Assembly (NCBI GenBank): GCA_017524725.1
Contig: JAFXUZ010000071.1
Coordinates: forward strand, 1 to 58,637
Direction: 5' to 3'
Source: Clostridia bacterium
GTDB lineage: Bacteria; Bacillota; Clostridia; Christensenellales; Aristaeellaceae
Length of the DNA stretch: 58,637 nt
Shown: in pieces, positions 25,103-34,817 of the stretch
Layout: each line of letters starts with the position of its first letter
Numbering within the stretch: position 1 is the first letter of the stretch
The notes under the pieces: model-generated
What the model saw: the letters and a program-made list of their open reading frames with translations, nothing else
Databases searched by the model: none
What the model was told of the DNA's origin: nothing
Program-made: the position numbers and the translations under genes

Positions 25103-26497
25103 TCACCTGACCCGTACCTCTTCGTACGGCATCACGGCCACCGCGGCGTCCTCGATGTACACGATGTAGTACAGTTCCGTGCCGTCATTCGGGCGGCCGG
25201 CCTCAAACGCCATGATGTCGGCGGCCTGGAAGGCGCTGTCCGGCCTGCCGTACCACAGGTCGCAGTGCGGGTCCACGGTGAAAACGACCTGTTCGGAGGA
25301 CGTGTCGGCCCAGGTGGACCTGGAGCCGTTCATATAGTCGTTTTCCGGCATGATCAGGTCCACCGGGTCCGCGGTCAGGAGCCACTCCGCCCCGTTCTTT
25401 GCGACGGAACGGATATGCGCCACGGCGATGCCCGTCTTTTTTTCGGAGGGCCGGCGCTGCAGGAAAACGGTGTACACCGTCTGCGATCCGCCCGCGCCCC
25501 AGACGACGATCTCGACCCGTTTGGGCTCGTTGCCCAGGGTGGTGTATGACGAAGGCGCGCCTGAAGGCACGTATTCCCCGTTCACGGTGATCATGGCGTT
25601 TTCGTCCGCCGCCACAGGCGTAAAGCGGATCCTGCTAACCCAGGACGCCACCGTCAGCACATAGGACGTGACGCGGGGATCGAAGGAAGCGGGAAGCATG
25701 ACGCCGGTGGCGGGGCAGTTGTGCTCCAGGGAAAGGAGCAGGCTGCCGCCGAAGGCTGCCGCGCCCTGTGCCGGGGCCGCTTCCTCCGCCGGGGCTTGTT
25801 CCTCAGCCCGGGCCGTCGCCTGGGGCACCCAGGTGCTCAAAAACATCCCGTCCGCCTCCATCGCCCAGTCGCCCACCGTTGGGACGGGCGTCAAAGCGGG
25901 CAGCGCGGTAGGCATCACGGTGGGAGCGGGCGTCGAAACGGAAGTGGAAGCGGCGGACATGACCAGGTTGAATTTTCTCACAAAGCCGCGTCCCCGCTGG
26001 GCCGCGGTGATATCTGTTTCCACATAGGCCCAGTTGCCGTAATAGCCCAGCACCACGACTTCCTGCCCGCCCTCCATATAACAGAAACGCTCGTTGTTCA
26101 ATACCGGGTCGTCGGTCAGCGGAGCGCCGGTCCTGACCACCGTGGCTTTCCGGTCCAGGAAGGCAAGCTCCCTGTCCAGTTTCCCGCTGGGGTCCACGGC
26201 GCAGGAAAGCGCGTCCCTGGTAATGTAGCCGATCCTGTACTTTCCGCTTTTCACCAGGAAGCCCACCATCAGCCAGTCGCCCGCGGTGCCCCACACCCTG
26301 CAGGAACCGCTGCCGTATTTGGCGCTGCCGTCAACGCGGAAATACTCCTCCCCCGGCCCGGTGTACACCGGAAAGCTCCTGGAGAAGGAGCAGATGGCGT
26401 AATCGTTCAGGTCGCCGGCCCGGCCCGCCCCGGCGGCAGGCAAGACATACGACAGCGTCACCAGGAACAGGATAAATGCCGCGAGTCTTTTGAGCAT
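25103..26497 (-). CDS. exported SH3-like / cadherin-like beta-sandwich protein
   Basis: A 464-residue secreted protein. Residues 1 to about 24 are a signal peptide. Two SH3-like modules follow (about 30-95, with FPVYTGPGEEYFRV and YITRDALS; about 100-180, with EVVVLGYYGNWAYVE). A Pro/Thr/Ala-rich linker (about 190-250) resembles wall-spanning spacers. Next is a cadherin-like beta-sandwich domain (about 258-350; LPASFDPRVTSYVLTV, VNGEYVPSG, VYTVFLQRR), then a C-terminal beta-rich region of unknown type. No LPXTG or C-terminal membrane anchor is present. The SH3-like part may bind peptidoglycan. The start at 26497 gives the signal peptide. Confidence 0.75.
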   Translation of the reverse strand: MLKRLAAFILFLVTLSYVLPAAGAGRAGDLNDYAICSFSRSFPVYTGPGEEYFRVDGSAKYGSGSCRVWGTAGDWLMVGFLVKSGKYRIGYITRDALSCAVDPSGKLDRELAFLDRKATVVRTGAPLTDDPVLNNERFCYMEGGQEVVVLGYYGNWAYVETDITAAQRGRGFVRKFNLVMSAASTSVSTPAPTVMPTALPALTPVPTVGDWAMEADGMFLSTWVPQATARAEEQAPAEEAAPAQGAAAFGGSLLLSLEHNCPATGVMLPASFDPRVTSYVLTVASWVSRIRFTPVAADENAMITVNGEYVPSGAPSSYTTLGNEPKRVEIVVWGAGGSQTVYTVFLQRRPSEKKTGIAVAHIRSVAKNGAEWLLTADPVDLIMPENDYMNGSRSTWADTSSEQVVFTVDPHCDLWYGRPDSAFQAADIMAFEAGRPNDGTELYYIVYIEDAAVAVMPYEEVRVR

Positions 26498-26539
26498 TCC
26501 TTTCCACCCTTCCGGCCTGGGCCGTTCCTTTCCCGCTGT

Positions 26540-26596
26540 GCGGGACGTCATAAAAACAACGTCCCGCGGCGTATTTTTCTTCCCCGTATGGGGAAG
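26540..26596. terminator. two hairpins between the PFL and SH3-like genes
   Basis: GCGGGACG (26540-26547) pairs with CGTCCCGC (26560-26567), and CTTCCCC (26579-26585) pairs with GGGGAAG (26590-26596). They follow the PFL stop (26625) on the minus strand. Neither has a strong U-run, so they may be weak or factor-assisted terminators. Confidence 0.4.
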
Positions 26597-26624
26597 CGTT
26601 TGTATGCCGGTGCGAAAAGACAGA

Positions 26625-27977
26625 TCAGTTCTTCAGGCTGTTGAGGGGGGCGGGGATCCTTCCGCCGCGGGAGATGAACTCCGCGCTGGAGAAGGGGTGA
26701 ACCGGGATCACCGGCGCCCAGCCGAGGAGCCCGCCGAATTCCACCTTGTCACCCACCCGGCGGCCCGGCGCGGGGATCACGCGCACCGCCGTGGTCTTTG
26801 AGTTGATCATGCCGATGGCCGCCTCGTCGGCGATGATGGCGGAGATCGTCTCGGCCGGGGTGTCCCCGGGCACGGCGATCATATCCAGCCCCACGGAGCA
26901 TACGCAGGTCATGGCCTCCAGCTTGTCCAGCGTCAGCGCGCCGGATTCGGCGGCGCGGATCATGCCGATATCCTCGCTCAGGGGAATGAACGCACCGGAA
27001 AGGCCGCCCACCTGGGAGGACGCCATGACCCCGCCCTTTTTAACGGCGTCGTTGAGCAGCGCCAGGGCGGCGGTGGAGCCGTGGGTTCCGCATTTTTCCA
27101 GGCCCATCTCCTCCAGGATATGCGCCACGCTGTCGCCCACCGCAGGGGTCGGCGCCAGGCTCAGGTCCACGATCCCAAAGGGCACGCGCAGCCTGCGGCT
27201 GGCCTCCCTGGCGACCAGCTGTCCCACACGGGTGATGCGGAACGCGGTGCGCTTGACCGTTTCCGCCACCTCGTCCAGCGGCGCGCCCTTGATCTTTTCC
27301 AGGGCACGCTTCACGGTACCGGGGCCCGAAACGCCCACGCTCACCGCCGAGTCGCCCTCGCCGGTGCCGAAAAAGGCCCCGGCCATGAAGGGATTGTCCT
27401 CCACGGCGTTGGCAAACACCACGAACTTGGCGCATCCCAGCCCGTCCCTGTCCGCTGTCCGCTGCGCCAGGTCCCTGACGACCCGGCCGCAGAGCTTCAC
27501 CGCGTCCATGTTGATGCCGGCCCGGGTGGAGGCCACGTTCACCGAAGAGCAGAGGATGGAAGTTTCCGACAGAGCCTCGGGGATGCTCCGGATCAGCCTT
27601 TCGTCTGCGCCCGTCATGCCTTTTTGCACCAGGGCGGTATACCCTCCGATAAAATCCACCCCCACCGCTTTCCCGGCCCGGTCCAGCGCCCGCGCTATGG
27701 GCAGTGGATCGCGGACGGCGCCGGTGACCAGGGCGGCGGGAGTCACCGAAACGCGTTTGTTCACGATGGGCACGCCGAAATCCCTTTCGATCTCCTCGCC
27801 CACCTGCACCAGGCGCTCCGCCTCAGACGTTACCCTGTCGTACACCCTCTGGGCCAGGCGCTCTTCATCGTCGCATACGCATTCAAACAGGGACACGCCC
27901 ATCGTAATGGTGCGCACGTCCAGTTTTTCCTGGTCGATCATGTGCAGTGTTTCCATGATCTCATTGGTATTGATCAT
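26625..27977 (-). CDS. PFL family protein (UPF0210)
   Basis: A 450-residue cytosolic protein of the UPF0210/PFL family, structurally related to pyruvate formate-lyase-like barrels but without a known reaction. Recognisable parts: [20 protein letters not shown] at the start, [62 protein letters not shown] and [16 protein letters not shown]. Length is typical. GGAGG lies seven bases before the ATG. The ACT-domain gene is 78 bp upstream on the same strand; this ACT/PFL pairing is conserved in many Firmicutes and archaea, suggesting the ACT protein senses a ligand for this partner. Confidence 0.93.
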   Translation of the reverse strand: MINTNEIMETLHMIDQEKLDVRTITMGVSLFECVCDDEERLAQRVYDRVTSEAERLVQVGEEIERDFGVPIVNKRVSVTPAALVTGAVRDPLPIARALDRAGKAVGVDFIGGYTALVQKGMTGADERLIRSIPEALSETSILCSSVNVASTRAGINMDAVKLCGRVVRDLAQRTADRDGLGCAKFVVFANAVEDNPFMAGAFFGTGEGDSAVSVGVSGPGTVKRALEKIKGAPLDEVAETVKRTAFRITRVGQLVAREASRRLRVPFGIVDLSLAPTPAVGDSVAHILEEMGLEKCGTHGSTAALALLNDAVKKGGVMASSQVGGLSGAFIPLSEDIGMIRAAESGALTLDKLEAMTCVCSVGLDMIAVPGDTPAETISAIIADEAAIGMINSKTTAVRVIPAPGRRVGDKVEFGGLLGWAPVIPVHPFSSAEFISRGGRIPAPLNSLKN

Positions 27978-28055
27978 CTTTGTCCTCCGAAACCGCGCGG
28001 AAAATCAGCGTCCGCCGCTCCGCAGGGACCTGCCCCCGGACCGGCAGGCAATTTT

Positions 28056-28337
28056 TTATATATGGTGCATCGCTTCAAAGATCTCGTTTTTCTGTATGCG
28101 GATCTGCACGCCGATGTCGGTGCCCAGCCGGTCCAGTTCCTCCCGGATGACCGAAAAAGAGCAGTCCGGGGAGGATATGTCCACCAGCATGATCATATTG
28201 AAATATCCCGAAACGACGGTCTGGGAGATGTCCAGGATATTGATCGAGTGTTTATACAGCCGGTCGGCCACCCGGGCGATGATCCCTTTCTGGTCAAAGC
28301 CCAGCACCGTAACGACTGCCTTGGAGATCGGTTCCAT
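28056..28337 (-). CDS. ACT domain protein (UPF0237)
   Basis: A 93-residue stand-alone ACT domain: VVTVLGFDQKGIIARVADRLY, SINILDISQTVV, and a C-terminal LGTDIGVQIRIQKNEIFEAM. Such small proteins usually dimerise and bind an amino acid. It resembles the regulatory ACT repeats of glycine-cleavage repressor-like proteins but lacks other domains. GGAGG lies eight bases before the ATG. It is 24 bp downstream of prfC and 78 bp upstream of its usual partner, the PFL gene. Confidence 0.92.
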   Translation of the reverse strand: MEPISKAVVTVLGFDQKGIIARVADRLYKHSINILDISQTVVSGYFNMIMLVDISSPDCSFSVIREELDRLGTDIGVQIRIQKNEIFEAMHHI

Positions 28338-28361
28338 TGATCATTCCTCCAATCGATGGTT

Positions 28362-29972
28362 TTACGCTTTGTCCGCATATTCCGGAGCGATCTCGCTGAG
28401 CTCCAGTCCGCGGTTCTTTTCGCCCGCCAGGCGGATGGACCAGTCGTTTTCAAAAAAGAGCACTTCACGCCCGGCACCGTCCCAGCCCCTGGCGGAGGTG
28501 GAGGTCAGCTGCAGGCTGTCCATCGGCGCGCCGCTTTCCCTGATCCAGCGCACAAAGCGCCAGGGCAGCCGGTCCATCACCAGGTCCACGCCGTATTCGC
28601 CCTTGAGTCGGTAGGTGAGCACGTCGAACTGCAATTCGCCCACCACGCCCACAATCATTTCCTCCAGGCCCGTCTCGTTGCGGCGGAAGGTCTGGATGGC
28701 GCCTTCCTCGCTGAGCTGGACGATGCCCTTCTGGAACTGCTTGCGTTTCATGCTGTCCAGGGGGCGCACCCGGGCAAAGCGTTCCGGCGCGAACACCGGG
28801 ATCTTCGCAAAGCGGAATTTGCGGCCCTCCGTGAGGGTGTCGCCCAGGTGATAGATGCCCGGATCGAAAAGCCCGATGATGTCCCCGGGCCAGGCGTTTT
28901 CCACACCCTCACGCTCGTCCGCCATGAACTGCTGGGGCTGTTTGACCTGGATCTCCTTCCCGGTGCCGGAATGCCACACCGTCATCCCCTTGCGGAACAC
29001 GCCGCTGACCACCCTGAGGAAGGCCAGGCGGTCCCGGTGGGCCGGGTTCATGTTGGCCTGGATCTTGAAGATGAAGCCGGAAAAGCCCTCGTCCTCCGGG
29101 CTGATCAGCCCGGCGTCGCTTTCCCTTGGGGTCGGCGGCAGGGTATAGCGCAGGAAGCGGTACAAAAAGGGCTCCACGCCGAAATTGGTCACGGCGCTGC
29201 CAAAGAACATCGGGGTCAGTTCACCTGCGCGGACCTTTTCCAGGTCAAAGGCATCACCCGCCTCATCAAGCAGGTCGATCTCATCGGCGAGCCTTGCACG
29301 GTAATGCTCCTCCAAAGCTCCTTCGATGGTGGGATCGTCCAGGGGGATCACCGTCTTTTTGACCTTGGTGCGGCCGTGGTCGCCGCCGACGTACAGTTCC
29401 ACGGTCTTTTCGTCCCGGTGATAGACCCCCTGGAAATCCCCGTCCACCCCGATGGGCCAGTTGACCGGGCAGGCGCGGATGCCCAGCACCTTTTCGATCT
29501 CCTCCATCAGCTCGAAGGGATCCTTGGCGGCGCGGTCCATTTTGTTTACGAAGGTAAAGATCGGAATGCCCCTCATGCGGCAGACGCGGAACAGCTTGAT
29601 GGTCTGCTCTTCCACACCTTTGGCGGCGTCGATGAGCATCACCGCGCTGTCGGCGGCGACCAGCACCCGGTAGGTATCCTCGGAAAAATCCTGGTGGCCC
29701 GGGGTATCCAGGATATTGATATTGCAGCCGTCAAATGAAAACTGCATGGCCGAGGAGGTGACGGAGATGCCGCGCTGTTTTTCGATCTCCATCCAGTCGG
29801 AGGTGGCGTGCCTTTCGGCCCGGCGGGCCTTGACCGAGCCCGCCTGACGGATCGCGCCGCCGTAGAGCAGCAGTTTTTCCGTCAGCGTCGTCTTGCCCGC
29901 ATCGGGGTGGGATATGATGGCAAAAGTCCTTCTCCGGGCCACTTCCCTGGCCAGGTTCGCTGTTTCTGACAT
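28362..29972 (-). CDS. prfC: peptide chain release factor 3
   Basis: A 536-residue translational GTPase that recycles RF1 and RF2 from the ribosome after termination. G-motifs are visible: G1 SHPDAGKTT, G2-region KQRGISVTSS, G3 DTPGHQDF, G4 NKMDR. Domain II begins after FGSAVTNFGVEPFL, and the C-terminus has MDRLPWRFVRWI. Length is normal (about 530). The ATG at 29972 has GAGG nearby; a GTG four codons upstream is less likely. It lies 43 bp after the RSH gene on the same strand. Confidence 0.96.
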   Translation of the reverse strand: MSETANLAREVARRRTFAIISHPDAGKTTLTEKLLLYGGAIRQAGSVKARRAERHATSDWMEIEKQRGISVTSSAMQFSFDGCNINILDTPGHQDFSEDTYRVLVAADSAVMLIDAAKGVEEQTIKLFRVCRMRGIPIFTFVNKMDRAAKDPFELMEEIEKVLGIRACPVNWPIGVDGDFQGVYHRDEKTVELYVGGDHGRTKVKKTVIPLDDPTIEGALEEHYRARLADEIDLLDEAGDAFDLEKVRAGELTPMFFGSAVTNFGVEPFLYRFLRYTLPPTPRESDAGLISPEDEGFSGFIFKIQANMNPAHRDRLAFLRVVSGVFRKGMTVWHSGTGKEIQVKQPQQFMADEREGVENAWPGDIIGLFDPGIYHLGDTLTEGRKFRFAKIPVFAPERFARVRPLDSMKRKQFQKGIVQLSEEGAIQTFRRNETGLEEMIVGVVGELQFDVLTYRLKGEYGVDLVMDRLPWRFVRWIRESGAPMDSLQLTSTSARGWDGAGREVLFFENDWSIRLAGEKNRGLELSEIAPEYADKA

Positions 29973-30015
29973 AATTGACCTCACTGGTTCGTATTTTTTG
30001 TTTCCGGCCGCGCCG

Positions 30016-32205
30016 TCAGGCCTTGCCGCGGTAGGCCTCGATAACGTCCGAGCGCCTGCGCAGCTTGTTGATGACCGCGTCCAGCTGTTCGCGGCTGGTG
30101 ACCCTCAGGGTCGAGGTGATGGTGACCGTGCTGTTTTTGTTGATCCTGACGCTCATCGCCGTCAGCTGGATCTTCATTTCCTCAAAAAGCGTTCCAAGCT
30201 CAGCCAGCAGCGCCGGGTGGTCGTAGCAGATCACCTGCAGGTTGACGGTGAAGCTTTCGCTCTTGTCGTCGGCCCAGGCCACGTTGATGGCCCTCTCCGG
30301 CTCGGAATGCAGGGCGTTGACGCAGTCCGCCTTATGGACGGTCACGCCGCGTCCCCGGGTGATATAGCCCACGATCTCATCGCCGGGGACCGGGTTGCAG
30401 CACCTGGCGAAGCGCACCAGCATCCCGGGATCCCCCTCCACATACACGCCATGGGTGGGCGTTCCCATGTGGCGGGGCTCCTCCGCCTGCTCCACGGGGG
30501 GCGGAAGGGGCCTGGGGGTATTTTTTTCGTCCAGGCGCTTTTTTTCGTCCATCAGCCGCTGGAGCACATACTGCGAAGCGACGCCGCCGTAGCCCACGGC
30601 CCCGTACAGGTCGTCCAGTTCCTGGAACTGGTACTTGCGCATGATCGGCTCGTAATACTCGCTCTTCATGTAGTCGCTCAGCTTCACATTGCGCCTTTTG
30701 GCCTCGCGTTCCAGGGATTCCTTGCCCTTCTGGACGTTTTCGCCCCGCAGCTCTTTTTTAAAGAACTGGCGTATCTTGGCCTTGGCCTGCTGGGTCTTGA
30801 CCACGTTGATCCAGTCCATGCTGGGGCCCCGGGAGGAGGAGGAGGTCAGGATATCCACCCGGTCGCCGGTCTCCAGCTCCGTATCCAGCGGCACCATTTT
30901 CCCGTTCACCTTGGCGCCCACGCAGGAATTGCCCACATGGGAATGGATGCGGTACGCAAAATCCAGGGGCGTGGCCCCCCGCTGCATGTTGACGATATCC
31001 CCCTTGGGGGTAAAGATAAAAACTTCTTCGCTGAAAAGGTCGGTCTTCAACCCGTCGATGAATTCCCGGCTGTCCTTGGTCTCGCTCTGCCAGTCCATGA
31101 TCTGCCTGAGCCAGTAAAGCTTTTTGTCCAGGCTGTCGTTGCCCCCGCCCTCCTTGTAGCGCCAGTGGGCCGCGATGCCGTATTCCGCCACCTGGTGCAT
31201 CTCCCAGGTGCGGATCTGGATCTCAAAGGGAAAGGGGATCTGCCTGCCGCCCATCACCGTGGTATGCAGGCTGCGGTACATATTGGCCTTGGGCACCGAA
31301 ATATAGTCCTTGAACCGCCCGGGGACCTGGATCCACAGGGTATGGACGATACCCAGCACCCGGTAGCAGTCCGGGATCGTATCCACGATCACGCGGATAG
31401 CGATCAGGTCATAGATCTGGTCAAAAGTCTTGTTCTGGATGACCATCTTGCGGTAGATGGAGTACAGGTGTTTGGGCCGGCCGTCGATCTCATACCTGAT
31501 CCCTTCCTCGTCCAGCTTGCTTTTGAGCTGGGAAATGACCAGTTTGATGTTCGCCTCCCGGTCGGCGCGCTCCATGCCCACCTTCCGCTTCACAAGGTCA
31601 TAGCCCTCGCGGTCGATATAATAAAGGGACAGGTCCTCCAGCTCTTCCTTGATGGCATACACGCCCAGGCGGTGGGCCAGGGGGGCGTAGATATCCAGGG
31701 TCTCCCGGGCGATGGCGATCTGACGGTCCTGGGGCTTGAATTCCAGGGTGCGCATGTTGTGCAGCCGGTCCGCCAGCTTGATCAGGATCACCCGGATATC
31801 CCTGGACATGGCGAAGATCATCTTTCTCAGGCTTTCCGCCTGCTGCTCTTCCCGGTCGGCAAAGTTCAGCCGGCCCAGCTTGGTGACGCCGTCCACCATC
31901 CGGGCGACTTCCTCGCCGAACTCCTTTTCCAGGAACTCCAGGGTAACGTTCTCGCAGTCCTCCAAAGTATCGTGGAGCAGCGCTGCCGCGATGGACGGAG
32001 GGTCGATCATCAGTTCGGTCACGATCGACGCTACGCACCTCGGATGTTCAATATAAGGTTCCCCGCTTTTCCGTTTCTGGTCGGCGTGGGCTTTGGCCGC
32101 GAAATCATACGCCTTCCTGATCATTGCGCCGCTGCCGGGAACGCTTTTTTCAGCCTTTGAGCACAGCTCCTCGGGTGTCAGGTAAATTGCTTTGGAATCA
32201 GCCAT
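30016..32205 (-). CDS. relA: bifunctional (p)ppGpp synthetase/hydrolase (RSH)
   Basis: A 729-residue Rel-type enzyme that makes and degrades (p)ppGpp in the stringent response. The HD hydrolase domain (about 25-180) has LLHDTLEDC with His78-Asp79 and KLADRLHNMRTL. The synthetase domain (about 230-350) has DGRPKHLYSIYRKM, DLIAIRVIVD and KANMYRSLHTTVMG. TGS (about 395-460; FTPKGDIVNMQRGATPLDFA), a zinc-finger-like linker (VRFARCCNPVPGD) and a C-terminal ACT domain (about 655-725) follow. All catalytic blocks look intact, so both activities are expected. It lies 67 bp after recJ. Confidence 0.96.
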   Translation of the reverse strand: MADSKAIYLTPEELCSKAEKSVPGSGAMIRKAYDFAAKAHADQKRKSGEPYIEHPRCVASIVTELMIDPPSIAAALLHDTLEDCENVTLEFLEKEFGEEVARMVDGVTKLGRLNFADREEQQAESLRKMIFAMSRDIRVILIKLADRLHNMRTLEFKPQDRQIAIARETLDIYAPLAHRLGVYAIKEELEDLSLYYIDREGYDLVKRKVGMERADREANIKLVISQLKSKLDEEGIRYEIDGRPKHLYSIYRKMVIQNKTFDQIYDLIAIRVIVDTIPDCYRVLGIVHTLWIQVPGRFKDYISVPKANMYRSLHTTVMGGRQIPFPFEIQIRTWEMHQVAEYGIAAHWRYKEGGGNDSLDKKLYWLRQIMDWQSETKDSREFIDGLKTDLFSEEVFIFTPKGDIVNMQRGATPLDFAYRIHSHVGNSCVGAKVNGKMVPLDTELETGDRVDILTSSSSRGPSMDWINVVKTQQAKAKIRQFFKKELRGENVQKGKESLEREAKRRNVKLSDYMKSEYYEPIMRKYQFQELDDLYGAVGYGGVASQYVLQRLMDEKKRLDEKNTPRPLPPPVEQAEEPRHMGTPTHGVYVEGDPGMLVRFARCCNPVPGDEIVGYITRGRGVTVHKADCVNALHSEPERAINVAWADDKSESFTVNLQVICYDHPALLAELGTLFEEMKIQLTAMSVRINKNSTVTITSTLRVTSREQLDAVINKLRRRSDVIEAYRGKA

Positions 32206-32272
32206 ATTTCCTCCGGTCCGTTTTATCAGATCCGAATCCGCTCAGGTCGCCTTTTCTTGCGTCAAAACGCCG

Positions 32273-34672
32273 TCACTGCCTGCAAACCAGCTTTTCCCAT
32301 GCGGTCCCGTCCGGGTCCGCTTTTTTAAAGGGCTTCATCTCCACCTGGAAAGGCGACCACGCAAAGCCGATCAGTTCAGCCGCCGCAAGGCAGTGGAGGG
32401 CGCAGTACAGCCGCCTGTCCTCTAGGCCGGTCTCCTTTGCCATTTCCGTCCTGGTCATCCCCCTGAGCCCCAGGGTCCTGGAGCGGATCTTCAGCGCCAG
32501 GTAAACCTTGTTCAGCTTCGTCCTGTCCAAGGTCACCCTGTCCATCAGGGGGCTTGCGCTGCTCCCGTCGGCGCACACCTGCCTTTCGGGGGCCCCGGAA
32601 AGCAGCAGGCCGATTTCCCCGGGCAGGGTGCCGTCCGCCAGGATGATCCGGGAATAGTGGGGGCTGATCTCCCTGAGGGGAACATAAAGGGCCAGGACTG
32701 TGAACGCCCGGGGATCGTCCGCCTTCCCCGTCACCAGGGAAAGGTCCGGCCGGGCCCTGTGCCATTTCAGTGCGCTTTCCAGCGTGCGGCACAGGATAAG
32801 TGTCCCGCGCTTTTCCCGCAGCCATTCACCGGCTTTTTCCGCCGCGGACGGCAGCGGTGGGCAGCAAAGTTCCGCTCCCCCGCTCATCTCCGCGATATCG
32901 GTCAGGTCCTTCAAAAGGACTTCGTCCTCCCGCGCCTCTTCCTTTTCCAGGTCCTCCGGGGTCTGCCGGGCCGACTGGATCCGCAATTGGACGCTGGTGC
33001 GGTGGTTGAAGGTGTTTTCCCCGGGCACAGCCAGGACGCTCACCCTGCCCCGGGGCGAGTCCAGCCAGGCCGCGCCGCGGAAATAGACGCATTTGCGCAT
33101 CTCGCCGTCCTTTTCCAGGGAGAACTGCAGATGGGAAAAGTCCTTTCCCACCGTCCGCCGGCCCTCCATGGAAGCGTCGCTGATCAGGAACACCGGCGAC
33201 GGATTGCCCGCCCCGAAGGGCGCCAGGCTGTTGATCCAGGCCACGTTTTCAAGTGTCACGTCCTCCAGGGGCATTTCCGCGTCGTACTCTTCAACGGGGA
33301 TCAGGTCCCCCTCCCCCAATTGCCGCGCCACGGCGCGGCTGAGCCTTTCCCTGAACTCCTCCACCCTGTCGAACCGGATGGTGAGCCCCGCGGCCGCCTT
33401 GTGCCCGCCGAAACGTTCAAACAGGTCCCGGCAGGTAACCAGGGCCGCATACAGGTCCACGCCGCAGGCGCTCCGGGCGCTGCCGACACATATCTCCCCC
33501 GTGCGGGCCAGGCACACCGCGGGGCATGCGTACTTTTCCGCCAGCCTCCCGGCCGCAAGGCCCACGACGCCGCTGTCCCAGCCTTCGCCGACACACACCA
33601 GCGCCCGCACGTCCCTCAGGCACATTTTTTCCGCCTGGGCCTCGGCTTCGGCGATCACTTTGTCCTGGCTGAAGCGGCGGGCGGTGTTCAGGCGGTCCAG
33701 CGCCTGCGCGATCTCCTCCGCCTCGCCCGCATCCTCCGTCAGCATCAGCCGGCAGGAAAGCATGGCGCTTTCCAGGCGGCCGGCAGCGTTCAAACGGGGC
33801 GCCAGCTGGAACGCCACCGCTTCGCTCGTCACCGGTCCGTGCCTTTCGTTCAGTCCGCTGACCTCCATCAGCGCCCGGATGCCGCACCTGGGGGAGCGGG
33901 CCATTTTTTTGAGTCCCTCCGCCACCAGCGTCCTGTTTTCGCCCTCCAGCGGGACCACGTCGGCCACCGTCGCCAGCGCGCACAGGTCGCACCTATCCCG
34001 GGCGAATTCCTTTCCCCTCAGGGCCCATGCGGCCTTCAGGGCCACCCCCGCCCCGCACAGGAAGGGAAAATGCCCCCTCCCGCTTCCTTCCAGCACGGGG
34101 CTTACCACCACGTCCGCGTCCGGCAGTTCCTCCAGCCTGGTATGGTGGTCCGTCACAATGATCTTCAGGCCCAGCTCCTTTGCCAGGGCGGCCTCCGTCA
34201 GGCTGGTGATGCCGCAGTCGACGGTAAGGATCATATCGGCCGGCCAGGGATCAGGCCAGGCGGTGCCCTCCTTCAGGCGGCGGACAGCCTGGGCGTTCAG
34301 CCCGTAGCCCTCTTCATGGCGGTCCGGGATATACACGCGTACGTCGAATCCCATCCCGTCCAGCGCTTCTTTCATGATCGCCGACGCGCACACCCCGTCC
34401 ACGTCGTAATCCCCGTAGACCGCGATCCGCGCCCGGGGCTTTTCGGCCTTCAGTCCTTCGATGACCGCCGTCATCTCGGCGATGCCCGGAAGGGTCTCCG
34501 GCCCGTCCAGGCTGTCAAAGGACAGGTCCAGGAATCTCCTTACGCCCTCGGGTGTGTCGGCGCCCCTGACAGCCAATAAGCGCGCCTGCCAGTTTTTCAG
34601 TTTCATTTCCCGCGCCAGTTTTTCGACGCGTTCATTGTCCGCCTGATCTCCGCGTGGTATCCAGGATTGCAT
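32273..34672 (-). CDS. recJ: single-stranded-DNA-specific exonuclease RecJ
   Basis: A 799-residue 5'-to-3' single-strand exonuclease of the DHH family, used in recombination and mismatch repair. DHH-domain motifs: AVYGDYDVDGVCAS, LTVDCGITS and VTDHHTRLEELPDAD. The DHHA1 part has CVGEGWDSGVVGL, SARSACGVDLYAAL and ERFGGHKAAAGLTI. An OB-like middle and a C-terminal extension (about 230 residues) of the Firmicutes type follow. GGAGGG precedes the ATG. It lies between the SecD-like gene and the RSH gene, the order seen in many Firmicutes (secD(F)-recJ-relA). Confidence 0.95.
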   Translation of the reverse strand: MQSWIPRGDQADNERVEKLAREMKLKNWQARLLAVRGADTPEGVRRFLDLSFDSLDGPETLPGIAEMTAVIEGLKAEKPRARIAVYGDYDVDGVCASAIMKEALDGMGFDVRVYIPDRHEEGYGLNAQAVRRLKEGTAWPDPWPADMILTVDCGITSLTEAALAKELGLKIIVTDHHTRLEELPDADVVVSPVLEGSGRGHFPFLCGAGVALKAAWALRGKEFARDRCDLCALATVADVVPLEGENRTLVAEGLKKMARSPRCGIRALMEVSGLNERHGPVTSEAVAFQLAPRLNAAGRLESAMLSCRLMLTEDAGEAEEIAQALDRLNTARRFSQDKVIAEAEAQAEKMCLRDVRALVCVGEGWDSGVVGLAAGRLAEKYACPAVCLARTGEICVGSARSACGVDLYAALVTCRDLFERFGGHKAAAGLTIRFDRVEEFRERLSRAVARQLGEGDLIPVEEYDAEMPLEDVTLENVAWINSLAPFGAGNPSPVFLISDASMEGRRTVGKDFSHLQFSLEKDGEMRKCVYFRGAAWLDSPRGRVSVLAVPGENTFNHRTSVQLRIQSARQTPEDLEKEEAREDEVLLKDLTDIAEMSGGAELCCPPLPSAAEKAGEWLREKRGTLILCRTLESALKWHRARPDLSLVTGKADDPRAFTVLALYVPLREISPHYSRIILADGTLPGEIGLLLSGAPERQVCADGSSASPLMDRVTLDRTKLNKVYLALKIRSRTLGLRGMTRTEMAKETGLEDRRLYCALHCLAAAELIGFAWSPFQVEMKPFKKADPDGTAWEKLVCRQ

Positions 34673-34767
34673 TTTTCCCTCCGGGCCTGAAGTCCGTTCC
34701 GGCCTCTTCTTCGGCGTTTTCGGCCGGTTTTTCCGTTTTTCTCCTTCCGGGCAGGCGCCCGGGAAAT

Positions 34768-34806
34768 AAAAGGGGTGCCGGCTGGATCATTATCAGCCGG
34801 CACCCC
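34768..34806 (-). terminator. terminator of the SecD-like gene
   Basis: GGGGTGCCGGCTG (34772-34784) pairs with CAGCCGGCACCCC (34794-34806) across a 9-nt loop. On the minus strand TTTTATTT follows. It separates the SecD-like gene from recJ. Confidence 0.88.
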
Positions 34807-34817
34807 GAGCGATTCTA

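Noticed and set aside
26746..28614. Plus-strand open frame (622 codons) antisense to the PFL and ACT genes
   Set aside because: Ser/Arg/Pro-rich shadow of well-conserved minus-strand genes that spans two genes and their gap.
29893..32160. Plus-strand open frame (755 codons) antisense to RSH
   Set aside because: Shadow of an intact relA-type gene; no start signal and no recognisable domain.
32657..34579. Plus-strand open frame (640 codons) antisense to recJ
   Set aside because: Shadow frame caused by codon bias; recJ is intact on the minus strand.
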